From an uncultured Paracoccaceae bacterium (lineage in GTDB: Bacteria > Pseudomonadota > Alphaproteobacteria > Rhodobacterales > Rhodobacteraceae), in the NCBI GenBank assembly GCA_937924905.1, contig CALDUK010000019.1, positions 62,001 through 126,000 of the forward strand: a stretch of 64,000 nt of DNA. The letters are read 5' to 3'. The translations under genes and the position numbers were made by a program. The stretch's first letter is position 1. Each line of letters starts with the position of its first letter. Positions 17,808 through 25,955 of the stretch are shown one piece after another. The notes under the pieces are model-generated. The model saw only the letters and a program-made list of their open reading frames with translations. It was not told the origin of the DNA and ran no database searches.

Positions 17808-19146
17808 GTTCCTGTTGTGGGGTATTGGTCGGGAAAACCAAGCCTATCTTCAGTATCTTGAGCAGACCGCGTGGGATGGCGAGGTGCTGCTATTTGATGA
17901 AGGTGAGAGAACACCTGAGCAGGTTGAATTTCTGTCGCGCCTACGTTTTGCAGTCAGCGCGGTCAGCGATGTTGATGACGCATTGAAGACTGTTGATTTG
18001 CTGATGCGGTCACCGGGCGTTTCACCTTACAAGGCGTCCATACAACGTTTTTTAAAAGCCGGGGGCCAGACGACAACACCCACAGCTGTGGCGCTACGGC
18101 TTTTGAAATCGCGTGGAATTCGCGTTGTTGGTGTCACAGGAACGAATGGAAAAAGTTCGACCTGCACCATGCTTGGATGTGTTTTCGCAGCGGCCGCGCA
18201 AACGTGTATTGTTGCCGGAAACATCGGAAAACCGCTTATCTCGCTTTTGGATGATGGGACCGATCTGAGCGACTTGTTGATCGTTTTGGAACTGTCCAGC
18301 TATCAGATTTTTGATTTGGACATCGCACCGGATTATTTGATATTTTTGAATCTGTTTGTTGACCATGTCGAATGGCACAAGACCGACGTTAACTATAAGG
18401 CCGACAAGCTTTCGATTCTAACCAAACCCGGCATTCTTCAGTCTTTTGTGCATCCGGATGTCTTCAACCTTTGCAGCAAGGAAGCTGGAAATATTTCCAC
18501 CTTTGCCATTCCGTCTGACACGGAAAAGAACGAACAACGTTTGAACCACGGCACCTCGCAAATTGACTTGAACGGGTCAATTGCGGGCGCAAATCATCAC
18601 ATGCTGCAAAATGCTTCTGCTGTCGCGGCAATGGCTGGAACACTGGGGATTTCTGGCGATGTTATTGAAAAGGGGTTGCGGGTTTTCGCGGGGCTTGATC
18701 ACCGGTTGCAGGTGATTGGTCAAATTGAAGGCACCACATTTGTGGATGACAGTATATCGACAACACCAGAATCCGTTTTGGCCGCATTGGACAGTTTTCC
18801 GGGCAAGCGCGTCCATCTTTTTCTTGGTGGCTATGATCGCGGCTTGGATTACGCGTCACTTTTGACTGCTATGTCCAATTACAAGATTGCTACCTTGATC
18901 CTAATGGGGGATGTCGGGAAGCGGTTGCGGGCCGAGATTGAAAATCTCCACCCTGCCCCAACTGCCCTTAATATAAAGACTGTAAAAGACCTTTGTCAGT
19001 CTTTGGATGGCGTGCATTTTGCACAAGACGACGTTGTTTTGCTGTCACCGGGCGCATCCAGTTTTGACAGCTATCGCGACTATATCCACCGCGGTCAGGC
19101 TTTTGCCGAAGAAGTTGCGCGCGCGACGTCCAAACGCGGGGCATAG
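17794..19146 (+). CDS. murD2: UDP-N-acetylmuramoyl-L-alanine--L-glutamate ligase MurD2
   Basis: Mur ligase of about 450 residues: an N-terminal Rossmann domain (FLLWGIGRENQAYLQYL), the central ATP site VTGTNGKSSTCTML, and LELSSYQIFDLD. The C-terminal domain has FAGLDHRLQVIG and FVDDSISTTPESVLAAL, as in MurD. MurD2 enzymes add L-Glu instead of D-Glu to UDP-MurNAc-L-Ala and pair with MurL. The ATG at 17794 overlaps the end of murL by 14 bp; the frame extends upstream inside murL without similarity. Distinguishing MurD2 from MurD rests on the murL partnership rather than on a single residue. Confidence 0.85.
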   Translation: MPPHRFLLWGIGRENQAYLQYLEQTAWDGEVLLFDEGERTPEQVEFLSRLRFAVSAVSDVDDALKTVDLLMRSPGVSPYKASIQRFLKAGGQTTTPTAVALRLLKSRGIRVVGVTGTNGKSSTCTMLGCVFAAAAQTCIVAGNIGKPLISLLDDGTDLSDLLIVLELSSYQIFDLDIAPDYLIFLNLFVDHVEWHKTDVNYKADKLSILTKPGILQSFVHPDVFNLCSKEAGNISTFAIPSDTEKNEQRLNHGTSQIDLNGSIAGANHHMLQNASAVAAMAGTLGISGDVIEKGLRVFAGLDHRLQVIGQIEGTTFVDDSISTTPESVLAALDSFPGKRVHLFLGGYDRGLDYASLLTAMSNYKIATLILMGDVGKRLRAEIENLHPAPTALNIKTVKDLCQSLDGVHFAQDDVVLLSPGASSFDSYRDYIHRGQAFAEEVARATSKRGA

Positions 19147-19182
19147 CGCGCCCTGGATTTGGAAGTGTTGCACGATCTTGAC

Positions 19183-19498
19183 TAACCGTTACATCCCTTC
19201 CGGCTCGGCCAAATTTGTGCCCAATAGAAATAGCTCGAACTGGCCTTTGAAAGCATCGTCAATGCCGCGTCGCCGCTGTACACGGCGCTGTTGATTATCC
19301 CTGACGCATTGAGAGCGCGCGCAAGTTTATTGGCTGAATGCAACTTGTCATCGACCACAAGGACGCGTGCTGGTTCTCGCAACTGGTCGTCCAATAAGTA
19401 CAGTCCTTTAACCAGTGCTTTGTTTGGCCCAGTCGCCGGACGAAATCACCAATAGTATCCGCGACATGCGCTTGGGGCGTATCAACCAAGATCGACAA
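19183..19498 (-). pseudogene. Frameshifted response-regulator receiver remnant
   Basis: Three successive minus-strand frames together read like one protein. A TTG start at 19498 gives MSILVDTPQAHVADTIGDFV. A second frame carries a receiver beta-1 (ARVLVVDDKLHSANKLARAL), including the acidic pair, and continues to VYSGDAAL. A third frame gives IDDAFKGQFELFLLGTNLAEPEGM and a stop, resembling beta-3 with the phosphoacceptor region altered. At least two frameshifts and loss of the downstream half indicate decay. It lies between murD2 and the type I secretion genes. Sequencing error cannot be excluded. Confidence 0.5.
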
Positions 19499-19508
19499 AA
19501 GCCATCGG

Positions 19509-19523
19509 TTAACCCGAACTTAA
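19509..19523 (+). promoter_or_regulatory. CtrA-type box TTAA-N7-TTAA
   Basis: TTAA at 19509-19512 and TTAA at 19520-19523 are separated by exactly seven bases (CCCGAAC), with a C after the second half. This matches the CtrA consensus perfectly. The site is 28 bp before the GTG start of the ABC transporter, a position fitting direct control of the secretion operon. CtrA in Rhodobacterales governs motility, gene-transfer agents and related traits. Confidence 0.55.
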
Positions 19524-19551
19524 CCAAGGCGGGCTTTAACTGTTCGTCGCC

Positions 19552-21267
19552 GTGCCTCATTCCCGATCAGATATTTTGGCGGACGCCACTATGCCTTCGC
19601 GGCATTACGTGTTCTTTGCGTTTTTCTTCAGTGTCTTTGTTAACATTCTGATGCTGACCGGACCACTTTTCATGTTGCAGGTCTATGACCGCGTACTTGG
19701 GTCCCGATCCGAAGAAACGCTGGTGGCACTTTTGCTGCTGGTCGTTGGACTTTACGCCTTGATGTGGCTGTTAGATTTCGCGCGAACCCGGCTTTTGGCG
19801 CGTTACGGCGCGCGTTTTCAGACCGCTTTGGATGACCGCGTGTTCAAGGCGCAAATCACACAGACAATCCATCAGACGGATGCGCATTCGCCGAACCGCG
19901 ACTTGGAAGCCATTCAGGTTTTCTATGGGTCCCCCGCCGTGCCAGCGATCATGGACGCCCCTTTCACGCCGTTGTTCATCAGCGTTATTTTCATTTTCGA
20001 CCCTTGGCTTGGGTGGTTTGCCTGCGCCGGCACGTTGATCTTGATTGCAGTTACAGCGTTGAACCAGTTCCTGACCGCGGGTCGCATTGCGCAGGCGCAA
20101 CGAACGGCCGAGACTGCGCATCGTTTTGCAGACAACGCAACCCGCGCGTCCGAGCTGATCAAGTCGCAAGGCATGCTTGCCCCGATCACTGCCCGGTTCA
20201 TGGACCATCGGGTCGCAGCGTTGCGGGACAATATGGCGGCCGTCGATTGGACAAGTGCGTTTTCAACCTTCACCAAGGCATTCCGTCTGTCTTTGCAATC
20301 GCTCGTTTTGGCTTTGGGCGCATGGCTGGTGCTGAAAGGCAAGATTACGGCAGGCGCGATGATCGCAGCTTCTATCCTGCTGGGCCGTGCGCTTGCCCCC
20401 ATCGAACAGATTATCGGTCGCTGGCCCCAGATTGCCCGGGCCTGGCAAGCCCGCGCGTTACTTGCAAAAGCCCTGACCCAGGCATCCGAACCGCCCCATC
20501 GCACGCAGCTGCCGCGCCCCGACGGGCGCCTGGACCTCAAAGGTGTCACCGTGACAACTGCCCCAGGCGCGCCACCTGTCTTGTATAATGTCGCCTTCTC
20601 TCTGGTTCCCGGTGAGACGCTTGGTGTGATAGGCCGCTCAGGTTCTGGGAAAACAACGATAGCCAAAACCATTCTAGGGCTGATCCCCCCTAACATCGGT
20701 GAGGTCCGCTTGGGCGGCGCGTTGATTGATCACTACAGCCCCCCTGATCTTGCGGCGCATGTTGGCTATCTGCCGCAGGACCCGATGTTGATCACGGGTA
20801 CGATTGCCGAGAATATTGCGCGCATGGCGCTGCGACCGGACAGCGCAAAGGTCGTGGCCGCCGCGCAAAAAGCGAATGCTCATGACCTGATCCTGTCCCT
20901 GACCGATGGCTATGAAACGCGGGTTGAGGACAATCAGATCGGCTTGTCTGGCGGTCAAAGGCAACGGATTGCCTTGGCCCGCGCGCTTTACGGCAACCCC
21001 GTCATTCTTGTTCTGGACGAACCGAATTCGGCCTTGGATCAGGACGGCACCGACGCCTTGAATGCCGCCATTCGTACAATGAAAACCGAAGGGCGATCGG
21101 TGGTGATCATGACGCACCGACCCGTCGCAATCTCGGAATGCGACCGCCTTTTGGTTTTGGAAAACGGGCAGGTCAAAGCACTTGGTCCGCGCGATGACAT
21201 CATCAAATCAATGATGCGAAACGCGTCGGACATTCAGCGCAGTTTTTCGGGTGCCGTGACAGTTTGA
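19552..21267 (+). CDS. Type I secretion system ABC transporter (PrtD/HlyB type)
   Basis: 571-residue fused permease-ATPase. The N-terminal half has membrane spans starting FFAFFFSVFVNILMLTGPLFMLQVYDRVLGSRSEETL, the signature opening of PrtD-like exporters. The ATPase has Walker A GRSGSGKTT, Q-loop YLPQD, the signature LSGGQRQRIALARAL, Walker B VILVLDEP and the switch His in MTHRP. No peptidase domain is present. GTG start. It is coupled to the adaptor gene that follows (TTGA overlap). No secreted substrate or TolC-like protein is nearby, so the cargo is unknown. Confidence 0.9.
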   Translation: MPHSRSDILADATMPSRHYVFFAFFFSVFVNILMLTGPLFMLQVYDRVLGSRSEETLVALLLLVVGLYALMWLLDFARTRLLARYGARFQTALDDRVFKAQITQTIHQTDAHSPNRDLEAIQVFYGSPAVPAIMDAPFTPLFISVIFIFDPWLGWFACAGTLILIAVTALNQFLTAGRIAQAQRTAETAHRFADNATRASELIKSQGMLAPITARFMDHRVAALRDNMAAVDWTSAFSTFTKAFRLSLQSLVLALGAWLVLKGKITAGAMIAASILLGRALAPIEQIIGRWPQIARAWQARALLAKALTQASEPPHRTQLPRPDGRLDLKGVTVTTAPGAPPVLYNVAFSLVPGETLGVIGRSGSGKTTIAKTILGLIPPNIGEVRLGGALIDHYSPPDLAAHVGYLPQDPMLITGTIAENIARMALRPDSAKVVAAAQKANAHDLILSLTDGYETRVEDNQIGLSGGQRQRIALARALYGNPVILVLDEPNSALDQDGTDALNAAIRTMKTEGRSVVIMTHRPVAISECDRLLVLENGQVKALGPRDDIIKSMMRNASDIQRSFSGAVTV

Positions 21268-22559
21268 AACCGACCCCGACATACAGCGCCAAGCTTCCGT
21301 TGACGATTGGATTCACGGCGTTGATTTTGCTGGTCGCTGGCCCAGGAGTGTGGAGTGTACGCACGCAGATAGCTGGTGCGATCATCGCCACCGGGTCCAT
21401 TGTGGTCGAAAACAACCGACAGGTGGTTCAGCATCCCGAAGGCGGTATCGTCGGAAAAATCGCCGCCCGCGATGGCGACACGGTCGCTGCGGGCGAGCTA
21501 TTGATCGAACTGGATGACGGTTTGTTGCAATCCGAACTTGCGGTCGCGCAATTGCAATTGTTGGAACTGCGCGCCCGGCGCGCCCGCCTTGAAGCTGAAC
21601 GGGACGATGCCGACACCGTCACTTTCCTGGCCGAGCTTTTGGCGTTGGACGGGCAAGCGGCACACGACCAAATCCAGGGACAACGGGTGTTGTTCACAGC
21701 ACGCAAGGACACGTTCGAAAAAGTGCGACGCCAAATCGGCGAACGCATCCTGCAAACTGAAAATCAGATCAAAGGGGCCGAAGCCCAGCTTGATGCGTTG
21801 AACGCTCAGGACGCATTGACGAGGCAAGAACTGGCAATACAGGAAGATGCCCTGGCCCGCGGCCTGACGCAATCGGGCCGGGTTTCCCAATTGCGCCGGG
21901 ACGCAGCGCGGTTGGCGGGCGAAATCGGGCAACTGACATCTGACATTGCACGCTTCAGGGGCGAGATTGCAGGGTTCAAAATCGAACGCACCCGTTTGCA
22001 GAATGAACGCCGCGAACGAACGATCCGCGAGCTGCGCGATACCCAGTTTCGCGAGCTTGAACTGACCGAAAAGCAATCCAGCTTGCTGAAACGGCTGGAT
22101 CGTCTCGCCATCCGAGCTCCGGTTGCTGGTGCCGTCTATGGCACGGCTGTATTCGCGCAAAATGCTGTGGTTCAGCCAGCCGAGCCATTAATGTACCTGA
22201 TCCCGCAAGACCAACCGCTGATCGTAAGCACGCGGGTTGAAGCCATCCATATCGACCAGGTGCACATCGGCCAGTCCGCTATGCTTCGTTTCAGCGCGTT
22301 GAACCAGCGCCTGACCCCAGACGTCAACGGAACCGTTATTTTTGTATCCGCGGATGTGTTTCAGGACGACTTTACAGGAACCGCATACTATCGTGTCGAC
22401 CTCGTTCCAGATGACGAAGACCTTTCTGGTCTTGGCACCCAAAAACTGTTGCCCGGCATGCCGGTCGAGGCGTTCCTGAAGACCGACGCACGAACGCCGC
22501 TGTCGTACTTGGTCAAACCGCTGACCGACTATTTTGGACGCGCCTTCCGCGAGAGCTGA
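21264..22559 (+). CDS. HlyD-family type I secretion periplasmic adaptor
   Basis: Membrane-fusion protein of 431 residues: one N-terminal membrane helix (LTIGFTALILLVAGPGVWSV), a lipoyl/biotinyl half-motif (QHPEGGIVGKIAARDGDTVAAGELLIELDD), a long coiled coil (about residues 75-270), the second half-motif (IRAPVAGAVYGTAVF), and a C-terminal beta domain. The TTG start overlaps the stop of the ABC gene. It bridges the ABC transporter to an outer-membrane TolC channel, which must be encoded elsewhere. Confidence 0.92.
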   Translation: MKPTPTYSAKLPLTIGFTALILLVAGPGVWSVRTQIAGAIIATGSIVVENNRQVVQHPEGGIVGKIAARDGDTVAAGELLIELDDGLLQSELAVAQLQLLELRARRARLEAERDDADTVTFLAELLALDGQAAHDQIQGQRVLFTARKDTFEKVRRQIGERILQTENQIKGAEAQLDALNAQDALTRQELAIQEDALARGLTQSGRVSQLRRDAARLAGEIGQLTSDIARFRGEIAGFKIERTRLQNERRERTIRELRDTQFRELELTEKQSSLLKRLDRLAIRAPVAGAVYGTAVFAQNAVVQPAEPLMYLIPQDQPLIVSTRVEAIHIDQVHIGQSAMLRFSALNQRLTPDVNGTVIFVSADVFQDDFTGTAYYRVDLVPDDEDLSGLGTQKLLPGMPVEAFLKTDARTPLSYLVKPLTDYFGRAFRES

Positions 22560-22714
22560 AGGCGGTGGCCTGCTTTTTTGAACCGGACACGATGATGTTC
22601 AAGGACGCGCAAGCCGAGCGCGTCGAGACTTGAGATCCGACGGTTTGGGTAAAACCTGACCACATGCGGTGGCGCCGAAACCCGAAGTGCGAACGACATC
22701 GAAGCTTTGGGTTT

Positions 22715-23221
22715 TCACCAAATATAGACCTCGATCTTGTCTGCGTTCAGCACATAGCCGGTTTCGGCAACTTCAGTCGTTTGGATATCATGTTGCATCT
22801 CACCGGTGACCCAGACGGCTTCCCACAAGTCGTCACTGGGCCACGGCGTTTCCGTGGTGACAAAAACAAGCTGGTTGGGCGGTGGCGGCGGTGTGTGAAC
22901 GCAAGCCCCGACATAGGGCACAAGAACGAAACTGGTTACACCATCAATCGACAGATCAATCGGGATGATGAAGCCTGGCATCTTGATGTAGGCACCATCC
23001 AATATCGGATTTAGCTTGGTCGCATTCGCGTCGAAGACCGGCCGCCAGATGTCGTTGCGCTCATCCTTTTCGCCGTCTGCGATGATATTTGAATACGGCA
23101 CGCCAGGTGGGATCAGGTCCTCCCACGCGATCTCTGCAGGCGTTCGCGCAAGCGCCGATTGCGGCAAAGCCACGCCGGCCAAAGCCGTGGCAATCAATTG
23201 GCGACGTGATAGATGCCTCAT
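22715..23221 (-). CDS. DUF3299 exported protein of a zinc-uptake (Zrg-like) locus
   Basis: 168 residues. The N-terminus MRHLSRRQLIATALAGVALPQSALA looks like a Tat-type signal with the twin Arg in SRRQLI. The mature part has DARIGFIIPIDLS-like strands (MPGFIIPIDLSIDGVTSFVLVPYVGACVHTPPPPPNQ), the DUF3299 hallmark. The start at 23221 follows GGGGTGGGG. It is last in a leftward group with an ABC permease, an ATPase and a DUF2796 protein. In Vibrio the corresponding families occur together in a zinc-regulated uptake operon; the exact role of this subunit is not known. Confidence 0.75.
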   Translation of the reverse strand: MRHLSRRQLIATALAGVALPQSALARTPAEIAWEDLIPPGVPYSNIIADGEKDERNDIWRPVFDANATKLNPILDGAYIKMPGFIIPIDLSIDGVTSFVLVPYVGACVHTPPPPPNQLVFVTTETPWPSDDLWEAVWVTGEMQHDIQTTEVAETGYVLNADKIEVYIW

Positions 23222-23236
23222 CCCCACCCCTTCGTC

Positions 23237-24487
23237 CTAATTTCGTATCATCATACCATCCGCAAGTGACATGCGGTAGGCGCGCCAAGCGGGCACGATG
23301 CTCACAATCGCGCCAGCGGCCACGACGCCCAAAAGAACCCAAACTTCGCGGATCGTCGGAGCTTCAATAGGGAGCCAAAGACCAAAAGCGCTGTCAATCA
23401 GCGGTTGGCCAATGAACAGCCCGATATACAGAAGTAAAAGGCCAAGGCTTGCGCCCAGTGCTGCCATCACAACAGCCTCAAGCACCAAAAGACCAAGGAT
23501 TACCCGTGGTCGCGCGCCCATAGCCCGAAAAATCGCCATCTCTCGGCGACGTTCGTTCAGGCTTGAAAAGATAGTGGCCATCATGCCAATCAATGCCGTG
23601 ACGACCACCATTGACGATACTCCGATCAGCGCAGTTTCTGCGATACCGACAATTTGCCAAAGCTCTTGCAGTGCCACGCCTGGCAGGATCGCAAGCAATG
23701 GTTCTTCCGGGTACTCATTGATCGCACGCTGTAGACCAAACACCTGAAGACGGCTTTTGACCCCAATGAGGGCAGCCGTTATCGCTGTAGGTTCCAGCGT
23801 CATTTCCCGCAAAACATCGGCTGGTGTGAACTGGCCGGGTATCTGCGCCCCGCTTTGCCAATCAACGTGGATTGCTTCAATCGCTTCCAGGCTGACAATA
23901 ACGGTACGGTCTACGGGCGTGCCTGTCTTTACTAGAATACCAGACACGCGGAATGGCTGATCCTTGTGCTTCGTGAAAGACGCAAGACCGTGGGCCACCA
24001 CAATTGGGTCGCCAATATCGTAGCCAAGCGTTGCCGCGACATCGGCCCCAATGACGGTATCGAACAGGTCATCCATGATCACACCAGCACCTAACGACAA
24101 TGATTGACCTGATCGGTATTTGTAACGCTCAAAGAATGCCGGCGTTGTACCCATCACGCGGAACTGTCTGTGGCTGTCCCCCAGTGAGATCGGGACACTC
24201 CAATCGACTTCCGGGCGGTCCGAGATATCGCGATAGCTTTCCCATGTCAGATTGTTGGTCGCGTTGCCGATCCGAAAGACCGAATAAAGCAGCAGTTGAA
24301 CCGACCCGGACCGTGCGCCGACAATAAGGTCTGTCCCCGATATGGTGTCGGAAAAACTGGCCTTGGCCCCGGTGCGCACTTTTTCGACCCCTAGAAACAG
24401 CGCAACCGACAAGGCTATTGCCAGAACGGTCATGCCAACCGTCAAGGCCCGCGCGCCCAGCGATGCAAATGCCAGACGAAAAATCAT
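23237..24487 (-). CDS. ABC transporter permease (MacB/FtsX type)
   Basis: 416-residue permease. Its N-terminal span (LGARALTVGMTVLAIALSVALFLGVE) is followed by a periplasmic domain (about residues 40-270) and three C-terminal spans in the FtsX region (VVVTALIGMMATIFSSLNERRREMAIFRAMGA, VLEAVVMAALGASLGLLLLYIG, VLLGVVAAGAIVSIVPAWRAYRM). The ATG overlaps the ATPase stop by four bases. With the ATPase it forms a type VII-like ABC module; the neighbours suggest a role in zinc handling. Confidence 0.88.
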   Translation of the reverse strand: MIFRLAFASLGARALTVGMTVLAIALSVALFLGVEKVRTGAKASFSDTISGTDLIVGARSGSVQLLLYSVFRIGNATNNLTWESYRDISDRPEVDWSVPISLGDSHRQFRVMGTTPAFFERYKYRSGQSLSLGAGVIMDDLFDTVIGADVAATLGYDIGDPIVVAHGLASFTKHKDQPFRVSGILVKTGTPVDRTVIVSLEAIEAIHVDWQSGAQIPGQFTPADVLREMTLEPTAITAALIGVKSRLQVFGLQRAINEYPEEPLLAILPGVALQELWQIVGIAETALIGVSSMVVVTALIGMMATIFSSLNERRREMAIFRAMGARPRVILGLLVLEAVVMAALGASLGLLLLYIGLFIGQPLIDSAFGLWLPIEAPTIREVWVLLGVVAAGAIVSIVPAWRAYRMSLADGMMIRN

Positions 24488-25185
24488 GCGGCATCTCGCC
24501 AGGATTGTGCGACATCACCCATGTGGATGACCCGGTCGAACTGGGCGGCCAGACGCCCGTCGTGGCTGACCATCAACAGCGTCGTGCCATATGCGCGCGC
24601 TTGCGCGAACAACAACTCGAGAAACGTCGTCTGCGTGTCAGCGTCCAACGCCGATGTTGGCTCGTCCGCAATGATGATGGGGGGTGCGCCAATCAATGCG
24701 CGCGCGGCGGCGACGCGCTGTTGTTGTCCGACGCTCAATGTGCCCGCCTTCGCCGCCATCACGTCGTCTGGCAGGCCAAGTTCCCGACAAAGCCGCGTCG
24801 CTTCCGCTGTCAGATCGTTCGCGCGTTTCCGCCGTTTGGGCGCAAAACGCAGGGGCAACAGGATGTTGTCTTGCACATTGGCAAACGGAAGCAAGTTGAA
24901 CTGCTGAAAAATCAACCCGATTTGTTCGGCGCGAAAGCCGTCCCGCATTCCAGCGGAAAGTGTTGCGACATCCGTTCCCGCGACGCAAACGCGACCCGTG
25001 TCCGCGATGATAGTGCCACAGATCAAGGACAACAGCGTTGATTTGCCCGACCCGCTTTCACCAAGCAACAAGACCGATTGGGATCGTTTCAATGACAGCT
25101 CAGGCACATATAGACCGAACGATCCCCGACCCGGCCAGCGATACCGAACATCTTTAAGCCGCAGAATGTAAGCAGTGTCGGACAA
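24484..25185 (-). CDS. ABC transporter ATP-binding protein (LolD/MacB type)
   Basis: 233-residue ATPase: Walker A LLGESGSGKSTLL, Q-loop LIFQQFNLLPF, signature LSVGQQQRVAAARALIG, Walker B IIIADEPTSALD and switch His MVSHDGRLA. A TTG at 25185 is chosen: it follows the stop of the DUF2796 gene by four bases (TAAGGCGTTG) and yields MSDTAYILRLKDV, the usual opening. The open frame extends upstream into that gene without similarity. It is coupled to the permease downstream. Confidence 0.88.
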   Translation of the reverse strand: MSDTAYILRLKDVRYRWPGRGSFGLYVPELSLKRSQSVLLLGESGSGKSTLLSLICGTIIADTGRVCVAGTDVATLSAGMRDGFRAEQIGLIFQQFNLLPFANVQDNILLPLRFAPKRRKRANDLTAEATRLCRELGLPDDVMAAKAGTLSVGQQQRVAAARALIGAPPIIIADEPTSALDADTQTTFLELLFAQARAYGTTLLMVSHDGRLAAQFDRVIHMGDVAQSWRDAA

Positions 25186-25189
25186 CGCC

Positions 25190-25831
25190 TTAGAACATGC
25201 TGCGCAGATCAAGAATGGCGGCATTTCGTTCAACTTCAAACGACTTCGCACCGGCATCCGAGATGAATTGCACCTCTACCTCCAGCGCGTTCGGAAAGGC
25301 GTCAAAGTATGCAAAGCCAATTTCAGTGATCCTGGTAGGATCGGCACAGGTCAACAGATATTCAGCATGAAACTCTGTGTGGCCCGCTTCGTCTGCGTGA
25401 TCTTCATGCCCCTCTTCTGAGTTGTCGTCAGGCGCATGGTCATCGTGTGCGTGTGCGTCGCCGTAGTCGTCATGGTCCTCTTCGCTTTCCAGCTCTGCGG
25501 CGGCCTGAACAACACTGCACCCCGCAGCATCAGGAAGCGCAAACAAACTCAAGGGTCGCGCCAACGTCGCGATAGCTGCATCGACAGCAGCGCGATCTTG
25601 CGCGCTTTCAGCCACGTATTCGAAGCCAACAATATCAGCACCAGGCGCATGCAGCTCCATCGCGACTTGTTGTCCGTCAAGCGCAATGTTCAGTAGTCCA
25701 ACACCGTGTTCATGGACATCCAGTTGTCGGGTTTCTTGGGCGAGAAGTGGCGTAGCTGTCAGGGCTGCAGCCAGGAGAATTGGAGAAAGTTTCGTCAGAC
25801 ACCGGAATTGAGCAACATAGTCGTTCGTCAT
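25190..25831 (-). CDS. zrgA: DUF2796 (ZrgA-like) periplasmic zinc-binding protein
   Basis: 213-residue exported protein: signal peptide to TATPLLAQ, then ETRQLDVHEHGVGLLNIALDGQQVAMELHAPGADIVGFEY, the DUF2796 opening. A His/Asp/Glu-rich metal loop lies at about residues 115-145 (EEDHDDYGDAHAHDDH, then EEGHEDHADEAGHTEFHAEY). These features match ZrgA, the periplasmic component of a zinc-uptake operon in Vibrio. It is first of four leftward genes. I saw no clear Zur box upstream. Function is by family analogy. Confidence 0.8.
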   Translation of the reverse strand: MTNDYVAQFRCLTKLSPILLAAALTATPLLAQETRQLDVHEHGVGLLNIALDGQQVAMELHAPGADIVGFEYVAESAQDRAAVDAAIATLARPLSLFALPDAAGCSVVQAAAELESEEDHDDYGDAHAHDDHAPDDNSEEGHEDHADEAGHTEFHAEYLLTCADPTRITEIGFAYFDAFPNALEVEVQFISDAGAKSFEVERNAAILDLRSMF

Positions 25832-25955
25832 GGTATTTCGCCTTGTTTATGCGGATGCCCGTCGAAACCAGTTTCGTTGTAAAGGGAACCGATCGGGGAA
25901 GGCAGAGGCGCCTCTTGGAAAAAACGCGCCTCTACCAAAATTGCAGCTTGCAAAG

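Noticed and set aside
25904-25945. AGAGGCG/CGCCTCT repeats as terminator of the cyclase gene
   Set aside because: Stem is weak with a large loop and no U-run follows on the minus strand.
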